62,007 nucleotides of DNA from Lachnospiraceae bacterium Zagget2 (GTDB lineage: Bacteria > Bacillota > Clostridia > Lachnospirales > Lachnospiraceae), in the NCBI GenBank assembly GCA_001941045.1, contig MSHD01000011.1, positions 1-62,007 on the forward strand, given 5' to 3'. Below are positions 44,233 through 53,904 of the stretch, in pieces. The translations under genes and the position numbers were made by a program. Each line of letters begins with the position of its first letter. Within the stretch, counting starts at the first letter, position 1. The notes beneath the pieces were generated by a model, which saw only the letters and a list, made by a program, of their open reading frames with translations, ran no database searches and had not been told where the DNA came from.

Positions 44233-46610
44233 CTCACCTCATAGAGCAATACGTCCCGGATGCCCGCCGCGTCATAGACCACCGCGGACTGTCCCACCGG
44301 GATTCCTTCCGCGCGTGCCGCCTTCTCCGTCACCGGGCCGATGCAGACGACCTGTGCGTGATATTCCAGTCCCTGTGTCATCGAGGCAAAGGCCCGCGCC
44401 GCGGAGGCGCTGCACAGGGTCACATAGTCCACATCCTGCAGAAGACGGCGCAGCTCCTCCTCTTTGCGCGTGTCGACCGCCGTACAGTAGAGCGCATCGG
44501 CCGTATAGGAAATGCCTGCCGCTTCAAGCGCAAGGTTCAGCTCCTGTGAAGCCTCCTCGGCGCGCAGAAGCAGGACACGATCCGTCTTCGCGAGCGTCGG
44601 GATCCACTCCTTTGCCAGCGCTTTACTGCTGAACGAGCCCGGCACAAAATCAGCCTGCAGGCCGCGCGCAGCAAGCGCGCGCTTTGTTCCTTCCCCGATC
44701 ACTGCAATCTTGATTCCGGCAAGACTCCGCAGATCTTTCCCGCACTCCAGCAGGTAATCAAAGAAAATATCCACGCCATTGCTGCTCGTGAAAACAAGCC
44801 AGCTATAGTCGGAAAGATGTTCCACTGCCCTCGCAATTTCCTCCGAAAGAAGCGGCTGCGTATAGATCAGGCTGAAACTGACCGTCTCCGCGCCCTCCGC
44901 CTCAAGAACCTCCGCCTGTTCCTGCGCCATCTTCGGCGTAGCGGTCAGAAGCACTCGTTTTCCGGAGAGCGGCATTTTTCCGAACCAGTCAATCCTTTCG
45001 CGAAGCGAAGCTACATCGCCGACAAGCGTGATCGCCGGGGTCTGTATCCCCGCCTCCTTCGCATCCTCCACGATCGTTTCGATCGTACCCACCGCCACCT
45101 TCTGGCGGGCGGTCGTGCCCTCCTGGATCACCGCGGCGGGCGTACCGCCATCTTTTCCGTTTTCGATCAGATTTTTCACAATATTCGGAAGGTTCTTAAG
45201 ACCCATCAGGAAGATGAGCGTTCCCTCCTCCCGCGCAAGCGTCGCGTAGTCGAGCACGTTCGACGTCTTATGGCTGCCCTCGTGACCCGTGATCACATGG
45301 AAAGACGAGGCATGATCGCGGTGCGTCACCGGGATTCCCGCATAGGCAGGAGCGCTGTAGCAGGACGACACGCCGCAGACGATCTCAAAGGGAACCTCCG
45401 CCGCAAGCAGCTCCTCGGCTTCCTCGCCGCCGCGCCCGAAGATGAAGGGGTCGCCGCCCTTCAGGCGCACGACATTCTTTCCCTCCTTCGCCAGGCGGAT
45501 CAGCAGCGCGTTCGTCTCCTCCTGCTTCAGATGATGATGGGAGGAACGCTTCCCCGCGTAGATGAGTTCCGCCTCAGGCCGCGCCTCATTTAAAAGCGAA
45601 TCCGTCGCGAGACTGTCATAGACGATCACGTCAGCTGCGCGTACACAGGAAAGACATTTCTGCGTGATCAGGTCTTTATTTCCGGGACCCGCGCCGACAA
45701 GCCAGACTTTGCCCATCCGTATTTTTTTCGCAAGCGCTGTGCCGAGCTCCGCCGCTTTTCCAGTATCCAGTCCGGTCACACCTTCCCCGGAAACTTTTTT
45801 CATGTGAATGCCATCGGAGGCGAACATCGCATCCATGCGCAGAAAATCTCCATCCAATCGGCTGAGCGCCGCCGCCGGCGCATTGCAGCTGCCGTCGATC
45901 TCCGTCAGAAACGCGCGCTCTGCGCTCAGCATCACCGCCGCACACGGGTCGTTCAGCTTTTCAAGAATTTCAGTGAGGTGCCCTTCCCGGCTCTCCACCG
46001 CGAGAATCGCCTGCCCGGCCGCCGGCAGACACTGCTCCGGCGCAAGATATTCATAATGGAAAGAAGAATCCTGATCGAGGCCGAGGCGCTTCAAGCCCGC
46101 CGCCGCGAGGACGATCGCGTCATACTGTCCCTCAGACAGCTTGCGAAGCCGCGTCTGCACATTGCCACGCAGCATTTTGATCTTTACGAGGGGGTTTCGT
46201 CTGCGAATCTGCAGTTCTCTGCGGAGGCTGCTCGTGCCGACGACGCTGCCGGGAGCAAGCTCCGCAAGCGGCGTTCCCTCGCGCGTGACAATCACATCCT
46301 CCACCGCCGCACGCGGCAGAACCGCACCGATATGCAGTCCCTCCGGGAATTCCATCGGCATGTCCTTCGCACTATGCACGGCGAGATCAATCTCCCCGCT
46401 CAGCAGCGCTTCCTCAAGCTCTTTCGTAAACACGCCCTTCCCGCCGAAGGAGGTGAGTGAGCGGTCGAGCTGCTCGTCGCCCTTTGTGGAAAAAGTCACC
46501 AGCTCCACCTGGATTTCCGGGAAAAGCTCCTCGATCTTCTGTTTTACGGTCTCCGTCTGAACCAGAGCGAGCTTACTCTTTCTGGTTCCGATACGTATGT
46601 TACTCTGCAT
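44229..46610 (-). CDS. Fused HemC-CobA-HemD tetrapyrrole enzyme
   Basis: A 793-residue trifunctional protein. Residues 1-295 are hydroxymethylbilane synthase (IRIGTRKSKLALVQT, HSAKDMP, cofactor Cys in DGSCNAP). Residues 297-540 are uroporphyrinogen-III methyltransferase (VWLVGAGPGNKDLIT, RLKGGDPFIFGRGGEEAEEL). Residues 548-793 are uroporphyrinogen-III synthase (VFTSSNGVDIFFDYL). Together they turn porphobilinogen into precorrin-2. The ATG at 46610 follows GGGAGGAA. HemC fused ahead of the common CobA-HemD pair is the less usual part. HemB is not in the window. Confidence 0.93.
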   Translation of the reverse strand: MQSNIRIGTRKSKLALVQTETVKQKIEELFPEIQVELVTFSTKGDEQLDRSLTSFGGKGVFTKELEEALLSGEIDLAVHSAKDMPMEFPEGLHIGAVLPRAAVEDVIVTREGTPLAELAPGSVVGTSSLRRELQIRRRNPLVKIKMLRGNVQTRLRKLSEGQYDAIVLAAAGLKRLGLDQDSSFHYEYLAPEQCLPAAGQAILAVESREGHLTEILEKLNDPCAAVMLSAERAFLTEIDGSCNAPAAALSRLDGDFLRMDAMFASDGIHMKKVSGEGVTGLDTGKAAELGTALAKKIRMGKVWLVGAGPGNKDLITQKCLSCVRAADVIVYDSLATDSLLNEARPEAELIYAGKRSSHHHLKQEETNALLIRLAKEGKNVVRLKGGDPFIFGRGGEEAEELLAAEVPFEIVCGVSSCYSAPAYAGIPVTHRDHASSFHVITGHEGSHKTSNVLDYATLAREEGTLIFLMGLKNLPNIVKNLIENGKDGGTPAAVIQEGTTARQKVAVGTIETIVEDAKEAGIQTPAITLVGDVASLRERIDWFGKMPLSGKRVLLTATPKMAQEQAEVLEAEGAETVSFSLIYTQPLLSEEIARAVEHLSDYSWLVFTSSNGVDIFFDYLLECGKDLRSLAGIKIAVIGEGTKRALAARGLQADFVPGSFSSKALAKEWIPTLAKTDRVLLLRAEEASQELNLALEAAGISYTADALYCTAVDTRKEEELRRLLQDVDYVTLCSASAARAFASMTQGLEYHAQVVCIGPVTEKAARAEGIPVGQSAVVYDAAGIRDVLLYEVR

Positions 46611-46633
46611 AATTCCTCCCTGCGCCGCACAGC

Positions 46634-47371
46634 TCACCGATTCACCGCGTAGCCCCTCGGTGTAATCATTCTCCCATTCTTTGTGTAGGTCTGGGAATTT
46701 CCGATGATAACGACGCTGAACATGTCGATTTCCGCATTTTTCAGTTCTCCGAGCGTCGTAATGCAGGAGGATTCGTCGTTCCTGCCCGCGTTCCTCACAA
46801 TACCGACCGGCGTCTTATCGGAGCGGTATTTCATCAGAATATCCGCCGCCTGCTCCACATAGTCGGTGCGTTTTTTACTCTTTGGATTGTAGAGGCAGAC
46901 GATCAGGTCACCCTGGCCGGCACAGTCCACGCGCTTCATGATGAGCTCGAGCGGCGTCATCAGGTCGCTCAGCGAAATCACTGCGAAATCATGCATCAGC
47001 GGCGCGCCCAGAACAGAAGCCGCTGCGCTGGCTGCGGTCACGCCAGGCACAGTCTCGATCTCAATATCCGCCTGTTTCTCATCCGCCACCTGATAGATGA
47101 TGCCGGCCATGCCGTAGATGCCACTGTCGCCGCTGGAGACCATCGCGACCGTCTGGTCCTTCATCGCCTCCCCGACGGCCATCTCACAGCGCTTTACTTC
47201 CTGCATCATCGGCGTCGCGATGTATTTCTTATCCTGAAAATATTCCTTTAAAATATTGACGTAAGTGGTGTAGCCGGTCACCACGTCCGCCTGCGTGATC
47301 ACGTCGATCGCCTTCTGCGTCATATGCTCCTTCCCACCCGGGCCAAAACCAACCACATATAATTTACCCAT
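46634..47371 (-). CDS. cobJ: Precorrin-3B C17-methyltransferase (CobJ/CbiH)
   Basis: A 245-residue SAM-dependent methyltransferase of the tetrapyrrole methylase fold that methylates C17 with ring contraction. Signatures: YVVGFGPGGKEHMTQKA, VVTGYTTYVNIL, SSGDSGIYGMAGI, and YNPKSKKRTDYVEQA. In this anaerobic setting it should act as cobalt-precorrin-3 methyltransferase (CbiH). Starts 14 bases after hemA. Confidence 0.92.
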   Translation of the reverse strand: MGKLYVVGFGPGGKEHMTQKAIDVITQADVVTGYTTYVNILKEYFQDKKYIATPMMQEVKRCEMAVGEAMKDQTVAMVSSGDSGIYGMAGIIYQVADEKQADIEIETVPGVTAASAAASVLGAPLMHDFAVISLSDLMTPLELIMKRVDCAGQGDLIVCLYNPKSKKRTDYVEQAADILMKYRSDKTPVGIVRNAGRNDESSCITTLGELKNAEIDMFSVVIIGNSQTYTKNGRMITPRGYAVNR

Positions 47372-47385
47372 GAAAATCTCCTCCC

Positions 47386-48567
47386 TTACTCTGCGTTTCC
47401 CAGATGTTCGAGAAAAGCCCGCAGCTCCTCCGGCTCGGAATTATCCCGCAGCCGGTAGAACATCTTGTCAATCGCTCTCTCAAAGCCCTTCTTTTCCGCC
47501 TCACGCAGCATCCATTCCTTCGTCTTCGCAATCTTCGGCAGACCCTGCTGGAAGATCATCCAGCGCTCAAAATCCTTGCGTGATTCCTCAAGCATCTGCT
47601 CCGCCTCGAGCGCCTCATGCTGCTTCTTTTCATTATTCGCCGCTGCCAGCTCGCGGAAGTCGTCAATATCATAGCGCTTCACGCCTGGCAGCTTCTCTAC
47701 GCGCGCGTCGATATCAATCGGCACCGCCAGATCAACCAGCACGCGGGGCTTTTCCGTCACCAGACATTTCGCCAGATTATCATAAGTGAGCGTATAATGA
47801 GGACTCGATGTCGCGCTGATGATCACATCCATCGCGTCCACCAGCTCATAGCGTTTCTCATAATCCATCACCTGATAGCTGATTTTATGATGCGGATCAG
47901 CCGAGGCCAGATTCATATTCCGGGCGGTAATATAAACGGACGCACCCTCAAGGCACTGCAGATTTTTGAGCACGGTGCTGCCGATCTTGCCGGACGCGCC
48001 GATCAGCATGACCTTTTTCCCATGCAGGGAGCCAAAGGTCTGCTCCGCCGCCTTGATCGCCATCGTCGCGGTCGACACTGTCGTACGGGAGAGATCGGTC
48101 TCGGTCTTCACCTTCTTCGCCGCTGTCACCGCGTAGCGAAACAGCGTATTCAGATAGACGCCGCAGGTCCCCGTCTCATGCGCGAACTCATGCGCGCGCT
48201 TTACCTGGCCAAGGATCTGATCCTCGCCCATCACCATTGAGTCCAGCCCCGCGGTCACGCGGAACAGATGCCGGATCGCCTTCGAACTGCTGTAAAGGCG
48301 GATATAGTCGCCCATATGCTCTACATCCTGTGCATTCGCGAAGGCAAGCAGCAGCTCCTGCATGCCGGCAAAATTGCTGTCCGGACATTCGGAATATGTA
48401 TAGACTTCGGTCCGGTTGCAGGTGCTGATAATCACGCATTCATCCGCGATGCCCTTCCCGATCATCTGTTTCATCAGTTCTGCCTGCTGATCCTCCGGAA
48501 ACGCGAACATCTCCCGGATGTGAAGCGGCGCTGCCTGATGGCTGATGCTGATCAGTGTGATACCCAT
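47386..48567 (-). CDS. hemA: Glutamyl-tRNA reductase
   Basis: A 393-residue NADPH enzyme making glutamate-1-semialdehyde, the committed step of tetrapyrrole synthesis in the C5 pathway. The catalytic Cys is in VIISTCNRTEVY (about 46-57), with GEDQILGQVKRAHEFAHE, an NADP loop MLIGASGKIGSTVLKNL, and a dimerisation tail. The ATG overlaps the cobM stop by one base. Its place in the B12 operon suggests precursor supply is B12-controlled. Confidence 0.93.
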   Translation of the reverse strand: MGITLISISHQAAPLHIREMFAFPEDQQAELMKQMIGKGIADECVIISTCNRTEVYTYSECPDSNFAGMQELLLAFANAQDVEHMGDYIRLYSSSKAIRHLFRVTAGLDSMVMGEDQILGQVKRAHEFAHETGTCGVYLNTLFRYAVTAAKKVKTETDLSRTTVSTATMAIKAAEQTFGSLHGKKVMLIGASGKIGSTVLKNLQCLEGASVYITARNMNLASADPHHKISYQVMDYEKRYELVDAMDVIISATSSPHYTLTYDNLAKCLVTEKPRVLVDLAVPIDIDARVEKLPGVKRYDIDDFRELAAANNEKKQHEALEAEQMLEESRKDFERWMIFQQGLPKIAKTKEWMLREAEKKGFERAIDKMFYRLRDNSEPEELRAFLEHLGNAE

Positions 48568-49322
48568 CAGTCTGTCACTCCTTTTCGGAATTCTGTGGTA
48601 AAGGTCTTATCATAGAGCTTTGACAACTCATATTCATCCCCCAGGAAATCGCCGACAACCGTGAGAGCCGTCTTGCGAATACCGGCCTCGCGTACACGCT
48701 CCGCGATATTCGTGAGATCGCCGTACACGATCTTCTGATCCTCCCAGGTCGCCTTGTAGACGACGGCCACCGGCGTGGTATCGCGGTAGGCCTGACGCAG
48801 GATCTCGGACATCTCGTCCAGCATACCAACGCTCAGGAAAATGATCATCGTCGCGTTGTGCTGCGCGAGGTCAAGCAGCTTCTCCTTCGGCGGCATTGGC
48901 GTCCTGCCCTCCATCCGGGTCAGAATCACCGTCTGGCTGACGCCCGGCAGCGTATATTCCTTCTTCAGCACCGCCGCGGTCGCAAGGAAGGAACTCACAC
49001 CCGGAATCACTTCATAATCGATGCCCAGCTCGTCCAGCCTGTCCATCTGCTCCCGGTGCGCGCCGTAGATCGCCGGATCGCCGGTGTGCACGCGCGCCAC
49101 CTTGAGGCCCTTCTCCTCCGCGTCCTTCATGACGTCGATCACCTCGTCGAGATTCATCGTGGCACTGTTATAGATGACCGCACCTTCCTTCGCGTCCGCA
49201 AGCACCTGCGGGTTCACAAGTGATCCCGCATAGATGATCACATCCGCGCTGTCAATAATTTTCTTTCCCTTGATCGTCAGGAGCTCCGGATCACCGGGCC
49301 CCGCTCCGATAAATGATACCAT
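48567..49322 (-). CDS. cobM: Precorrin-4 C11-methyltransferase (CobM/CbiF)
   Basis: A 251-residue tetrapyrrole methylase. Signatures: [49 protein letters not shown] and PGVSSFLATAAVL, all CbiF-like. It methylates C11 of (cobalt-)precorrin-4. Begins six bases after the cobI stop, with a GGGGGAG site. Confidence 0.93.
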   Translation of the reverse strand: MVSFIGAGPGDPELLTIKGKKIIDSADVIIYAGSLVNPQVLADAKEGAVIYNSATMNLDEVIDVMKDAEEKGLKVARVHTGDPAIYGAHREQMDRLDELGIDYEVIPGVSSFLATAAVLKKEYTLPGVSQTVILTRMEGRTPMPPKEKLLDLAQHNATMIIFLSVGMLDEMSEILRQAYRDTTPVAVVYKATWEDQKIVYGDLTNIAERVREAGIRKTALTVVGDFLGDEYELSKLYDKTFTTEFRKGVTD

Positions 49323-49328
49323 GACTTT

Positions 49329-50027
49329 CTACTCCCCCTTCTTGATGATAACCGTGGTGAAATAACTGTACTCACGCGCCGGATCAAGCGGCCCGATATA
49401 TTCATTTTCCATGCCGACGCAGCTTAAGACGGTCGCCGCAGAAAGCGGAATATCGCGCGCTCCCAGCTTTCCGATCAGCTTCTCAATGCTGCCGCCCGCC
49501 TTCATGACGACAACATTTTCAAAATGATCGAGCGCTGCGTCCACGAGCAGATTTTCCTTTGCCGAGGGCACAATCGCCAGACCCTCATTGCCCTCCATGA
49601 GCGCGAGCTGCGCCTTCGCCGCTCCGCTGCAGAAAGACGGAATACCGGGGATGATCTCCGTCTCAAATCCGGATTCCGCAAGGTAATTATTCACATACAT
49701 GTAGGTGCTGTAGACCGATACGTCCCCGAGCGTAATCATCGCGATATCCTTGCCGCCGCGCAGCAGGTCCGCCAGCTGCTCGCAGGCCGCGGCGCGACAT
49801 TTTCTGCGCTCCTCCTCATCCCGCAGCATACGGAAGACGACCTCAATGATCTCCTTTCCGTCAAGATCGACCACCGGACGGATGATCTCCAATGCCGTAC
49901 TGTACTCACCCGCCTCCTTGACCGGAACGGCGATCACATCCGCCGCGTCCAGTATCTTCTTTGCCTTCAGAGTCAGAAGCTCCGGGTCTCCCGGTCCCAC
50001 CCCGATACCATAGATTTTTCCTGCCAT
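49329..50027 (-). CDS. cobI: Precorrin-2 C20-methyltransferase (CobI/CbiL)
   Basis: A 232-residue tetrapyrrole methylase with [40 protein letters not shown] and [13 protein letters not shown], matching CbiL. It methylates C20 of (cobalt-)precorrin-2. Good site AAAGGAGAAGGAG upstream. First biosynthetic gene after the transporter block. Confidence 0.92.
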   Translation of the reverse strand: MAGKIYGIGVGPGDPELLTLKAKKILDAADVIAVPVKEAGEYSTALEIIRPVVDLDGKEIIEVVFRMLRDEEERRKCRAAACEQLADLLRGGKDIAMITLGDVSVYSTYMYVNNYLAESGFETEIIPGIPSFCSGAAKAQLALMEGNEGLAIVPSAKENLLVDAALDHFENVVVMKAGGSIEKLIGKLGARDIPLSAATVLSCVGMENEYIGPLDPAREYSYFTTVIIKKGE

Positions 50028-50048
50028 ATCCTGTATTCTCCTTCTCCT

Positions 50049-51149
50049 TTATGTGTTTTCGTAACCTTTGCGCTCTGCGTAAGAAACCAGCTCCTGCAGG
50101 CCTTCCGGCAAATATGCCCCTTTTTCAAAAGTACAGATCACATGCCCGCAGCGATCCATAAGCTCCTTCGCACGCCCCAGCTCCTCCGCAGAGATTTCGC
50201 GGAACGCCGGTACACTGATCAGCTCATCCGCCAGCGCATGCGCCGTCGGAAAATCCAGATCATTTTCCCAGAGAATGCCTGTCGCGAAAGGAATGCCGCG
50301 CCGCTGCAGACTTCGATAAACATCCGTACCGCGACCATTTCCGGCGATCACGAAGACCTCCGGTTCGCCCTTCACAGGCGTCAGCTCCAGATTGCCGGTC
50401 CGCTCATCATAGGATCCGACCGTCATCTGGTAGAGTTCCTGAATATAGCCCTCCGTAAAGATCTCCTCCGGCGTACCAAATCGGTCCACCTTATCTCCAC
50501 GGATACAGGCCAGCTTATCCGAAATCCGTCCCGCCAGATCAAGCTCATGCAGCGACATGATGACCGAGAGGCCGTGCTGTCGCGACATCTCCTGAATGAT
50601 CGAGAGGAACTCCAGCTTGTAGCGGATGTCGAGGAAAGAAGTCGGCTCATCGAGCACAAGGATATCCGGCTGCTGGCAGAGGGCCCGCGCCAGCATGACA
50701 CGCTGCTTCTGCCCATCGCTGGTCTCGGAGAAATCGCGCTCCTTGAGCTCTGAGATATGGACAAGTTCCATCGACTCCCGCACGATGCGGTGATCCTCCT
50801 CCGAGAGCACGCCGAACCTTCCGGTATAGGGATAGCGCCCGGTGGCTACGACGTCCTCGCAGCTCATAAGCTCCGGCTTCACCCGCTCGGTCAGCACAAC
50901 CGACATCTGCGTCGAAAGCTCGTGTCCGGAAAGCTCCGGAAGCTTCCGCCCATCGAGAAACACCGTCCCGCCGATCGGTTCGAGCTGTCTTATGATATTT
51001 TTTAATATTGTGGTCTTTCCGGCTCCGTTCGGCCCGATCAGTGTCAGGATCTCCCCGCGTTTCATCGAGATTTCGATATCCCGTATCAGGGGAAGCCCAT
51101 TGTAACCGACCGTCAGACCCTCTGTTCTGAAATAATAGGAGTCCTTCAC
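50049..51149 (-). CDS. FecE/BtuD-type ABC ATPase with extra C-terminal domain
   Basis: A 366-residue protein. Residues 1-245 are an iron/B12-type importer ATPase: Walker A GPNGAGKTT, signature ETSDGQKQRVMLARAL (a DGQ variant), Walker B ILVLDEPTSFLD. An additional alpha/beta domain of about 110 residues (about 255-366; FVIAGNGRGTDVYRSLQRRG, ICTFEKGAYLPEGLQELV) is not part of ordinary BtuD. The GTG at 51149 follows AAAGGAG and overlaps the permease stop by four bases; the 51-codon longer frame is rejected. Confidence 0.85.
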   Translation of the reverse strand: MKDSYYFRTEGLTVGYNGLPLIRDIEISMKRGEILTLIGPNGAGKTTILKNIIRQLEPIGGTVFLDGRKLPELSGHELSTQMSVVLTERVKPELMSCEDVVATGRYPYTGRFGVLSEEDHRIVRESMELVHISELKERDFSETSDGQKQRVMLARALCQQPDILVLDEPTSFLDIRYKLEFLSIIQEMSRQHGLSVIMSLHELDLAGRISDKLACIRGDKVDRFGTPEEIFTEGYIQELYQMTVGSYDERTGNLELTPVKGEPEVFVIAGNGRGTDVYRSLQRRGIPFATGILWENDLDFPTAHALADELISVPAFREISAEELGRAKELMDRCGHVICTFEKGAYLPEGLQELVSYAERKGYENT

Positions 51150-52156
51150 GCCCGCTCCTTTCTGCGCCTTATCATGATATAGATCACGACTGGCGCGCCG
51201 AAAACCGCGGTTACCGTGCTGATCGAGAGCTCTGTCGGCGCAAACAGCGTGCGTGCAAGCAGGTCGCAGAACAGACAGAACGAGGCGCCGCCGAGAAAAC
51301 ACGCGGGAATCAGAAGCAGCGGCTTCGAGCTTTTAAAAAGACTCTTCACCAGATGCGGCACCGCAATGCCGACAAAGGAAACCGGTCCCGCGAACGCAGT
51401 CACACAGGCCGAGAGAATGCTGGAGAGCAGCACCAGCAGCACGCGGAACAGCGGAATGTTAAGCCCCATATTTCTCGCGTAGGACTCGCCCATCTGATAG
51501 GCCATGATCGGCTTCGACATCAGAAACACGGCGGCAAATGCAAGGAAAGTGACGACCGCCATCACGGCCACATTATTCCAGGAAATCCCGGAAAAGCTTC
51601 CCTGTGACCAGCTGTGCAGATTCACGATATCCGCATCTTCTGCAAAGGTCACGACAAATTCCGTGATTGCCGAACAGATATAACCGATCATGACGCCGCT
51701 CACGATCAGCCTCGACATCTGATCCATATAGCGCGACATCAGAATCACAAAACCCATCGAAATCATGGAGCCGATGAATGCCGCGATAATCATCATTCCT
51801 GAGCTCACAACAGCCGCCTGTCCCAGGGCAAAGACCATCACAAGCGCAACGACCAGCTTTGCCCCCGACGAAATGCCAAGAATATAGGGACCCGCAATCG
51901 GGTTATGAAAAAAAGTCTGCAGAAGATAACCGGACAGCGCCAGCGCTCCGCCGAGGATCGCCGCTGCCAGCGCGCGCGGCAGGCGAATCTGCATAACGAT
52001 ATCCTTATAGGTCGCATCGGAGCCATGCCCGGTTAAGATGCGCAACACTTCCGCGAAGGGAATGCCGACACTGCCAATGCAGACGTTCACCGCCAGAAGC
52101 ATGAGCAGCAGCGCAGCCAGTATGAGAAATGCGAGACAGTATCTTCTATTCTTCAT
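51146..52156 (-). CDS. FecCD/BtuC-type ABC transporter permease
   Basis: A 336-residue permease with about ten helices. Family features: RLPRALAAAILGGALALSG, GPYILGISSGAKLV, and FAGPVSFVGIAVPHLVKSLF. It moves cobalamin, cobinamide, haem or ferric siderophores; the riboswitch context favours corrinoids or cobalt chelates. It begins four bases after the binding-protein gene. Confidence 0.92.
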   Translation of the reverse strand: MKNRRYCLAFLILAALLLMLLAVNVCIGSVGIPFAEVLRILTGHGSDATYKDIVMQIRLPRALAAAILGGALALSGYLLQTFFHNPIAGPYILGISSGAKLVVALVMVFALGQAAVVSSGMMIIAAFIGSMISMGFVILMSRYMDQMSRLIVSGVMIGYICSAITEFVVTFAEDADIVNLHSWSQGSFSGISWNNVAVMAVVTFLAFAAVFLMSKPIMAYQMGESYARNMGLNIPLFRVLLVLLSSILSACVTAFAGPVSFVGIAVPHLVKSLFKSSKPLLLIPACFLGGASFCLFCDLLARTLFAPTELSISTVTAVFGAPVVIYIMIRRRKERA

Positions 52157-52160
52157 TCCT

Positions 52161-53306
52161 TTACTCCAGTTTGTACAGGTAGGTGAGTTCCCCGTCCTCC
52201 CCGGTCAGCATCCGGTGGATATCCGCGGTAATTGTACCAAGCTCCATCGAGGACTGATAAAGGTTCCTTGACGTACAGTAGACATTTCCGTTCTGCACGG
52301 CGCTGAAATTCTCCAGAAGAGAACTCTTTCCCAGCAGTTCGTCGATCGATGTGAGTTCACCGTCAATCGTACTGTTATAAATAATGTAATCCGCATCCTT
52401 CGCGCCCGCGTAAAATTCCTCCATCGTCATCGTCACGGTCGAGGACGCCGTATCCTCATCACCAAGGTCTTCAAAGATGTAGGTTCCGCCCGCGAGTTCG
52501 ATCATCTTCGGCAGATAATCGGAGCTCTGCCGGACATTGGCCTCACCATTGGTCGTGATATAGAAAAAAGCGACGGTCAGACCGGTCTGCTCCGCGTCCG
52601 CTACTATGGCAAACTCATCGATCTCCGCTGCAAAGGCTTCTTCCGCGGCCTCCTCAGCGCCGACCAGCAGGCCGTATAGCTTCACCCACTCGGTTCGCCC
52701 GAGCGGCTCCGCCTCATAACTCGAATAGTCGACGAGCACCGGAATACCGAACTTTTCCAGCTGCTCCTGTACCTCCGGCGTGTGGTAGATCATCGTATTC
52801 TCGATCGCAAGGCCGCAGTTCTCCGCGAGAATCTGCTCGTAGTCCGGTGCGGAATATTTGCCCGCATAGAGAATATCCCCATTTTCCATCGCGGTCTTCG
52901 CCTCCTCAATGTACCAGCCGTCCGCCTGCGTACCGCTGAAGCGAATCGAATCCAGCGCGTCCATCGAGACAAACATGTCCATCACGGCCGAAGCCACGAG
53001 ATATATATTTTCTATCGGCTGCTGTAAAATCACGATATCCTCATCAAGTCCTTCCGGAGCGGTCTCCCCCTCCGGGACAAGCAGATAGCGGGCGCTGCCC
53101 GCAATCGTGATCAGCGCGAAATCCTTTTCATAGTAATCCACACAGAACTCTTCCGCATAGGAAAGCTCCATGCTCTCTGTATAGGTCAGCTCTTCACTGA
53201 TATCGGTATCCTGCGTGGCCGTGGACGCTGCAGAAGATGCGCCGCAGGCCGTGACCGTCAGTGCAGTCAGCAGAATCAGAAGCGCCGCCGTCCCTTTTGT
53301 CCCCAT
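52161..53306 (-). CDS. Substrate-binding lipoprotein of the ABC importer (BtuF-like)
   Basis: A 381-residue lipoprotein. The N-terminal signal ends in LTVTAC, with the lipidated Cys at about residue 21. The body is a class III (BtuF/FepB-like) binding protein with AGKYSAPDYEQILAENCGLA and VLVDYSSYEAEPLGRTEWVK. Corrinoid specificity is inferred from context. The start overlaps the preceding gene by 31 bases, and AAAGGG precedes it. Confidence 0.87.
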   Translation of the reverse strand: MGTKGTAALLILLTALTVTACGASSAASTATQDTDISEELTYTESMELSYAEEFCVDYYEKDFALITIAGSARYLLVPEGETAPEGLDEDIVILQQPIENIYLVASAVMDMFVSMDALDSIRFSGTQADGWYIEEAKTAMENGDILYAGKYSAPDYEQILAENCGLAIENTMIYHTPEVQEQLEKFGIPVLVDYSSYEAEPLGRTEWVKLYGLLVGAEEAAEEAFAAEIDEFAIVADAEQTGLTVAFFYITTNGEANVRQSSDYLPKMIELAGGTYIFEDLGDEDTASSTVTMTMEEFYAGAKDADYIIYNSTIDGELTSIDELLGKSSLLENFSAVQNGNVYCTSRNLYQSSMELGTITADIHRMLTGEDGELTYLYKLE

Positions 53307-53836
53307 TTTTCAGAATCCCTTTGTCTTTCCATTCTCCTGGTCAGGCCAACGCCCATGCAGACTGCTATGATCGCGATCGCCGTGTAAACGACGCGCTGCG
53401 CGGCTTCCTGCGGCGTCTGGTCACTGGATGTGATTGATTCCGAATCAAAGACAAGCGTATACTCTACCTCGTGCGGGGTGCTCATCGCCGTCGTATCACC
53501 GATCACCGTCATCGCCTCATTGAACACCGTGATCGGAATCTCGAAAGTAGAATAGCCTCCATCGTCATTGATCGGATAGTAGGTCTCATCTTCGACCTTC
53601 ATATAGTCATAATGCGTGCTGCTCCACTCGATTCTCGCATAGGCACGCCCGTCTTCCACGATCAGGATTGCCGGAGAACTGATCGTCACCTTTCCGCTGC
53701 CGCCCTCCATCGCCACATCGATCGCGTACTCACCGTCCTCCATCTCAATAAAGGCCGCCTCCGGCGCTTCCGCGCATGCGATGAGCGGCGTCCAGGCAAG
53801 GACTGCCGCCAGAAAGATCACTGCCCATTTTCTCAT
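53276..53836 (-). CDS. Exported, membrane-anchored beta-domain protein (NEAT-like architecture)
   Basis: A 186-residue surface protein: signal sequence (MRKWAVIFLAAVLAW), one all-beta domain (about 30-130; MEDGEYAIDVAMEGG, YDYMKVEDETYYPI, AMSTPHEVEYTLVF), then a C-terminal transmembrane helix and basic tail. The domain is paralogous to the next gene upstream. The layout resembles NEAT haem-relay proteins of Gram-positives, but no haem ligand motif is seen. Probably hands a corrinoid or metal chelate to the ABC importer encoded downstream (inference). Confidence 0.7.
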   Translation of the reverse strand: MRKWAVIFLAAVLAWTPLIACAEAPEAAFIEMEDGEYAIDVAMEGGSGKVTISSPAILIVEDGRAYARIEWSSTHYDYMKVEDETYYPINDDGGYSTFEIPITVFNEAMTVIGDTTAMSTPHEVEYTLVFDSESITSSDQTPQEAAQRVVYTAIAIIAVCMGVGLTRRMERQRDSEKWGQKGRRRF

Positions 53837-53862
53837 CCTGATCACTCCATTTCTGCGAAAGT

Positions 53863-53891
53863 GCCCCCGCTTCGATAAAGCAAGCGGGGGC
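53863..53891 (-). terminator. GC-rich hairpin inside the cobalamin operon
   Basis: A 10-bp perfect stem GCCCCCGCTT/AAGCGGGGGC (53863-53872 with 53882-53891). The following minus-strand T-run is short (ACTTT), so it probably attenuates transcription or protects the upstream mRNA, giving more surface protein than downstream products. Confidence 0.5.
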
Positions 53892-53904
53892 GTTATCCCA
53901 TTTG

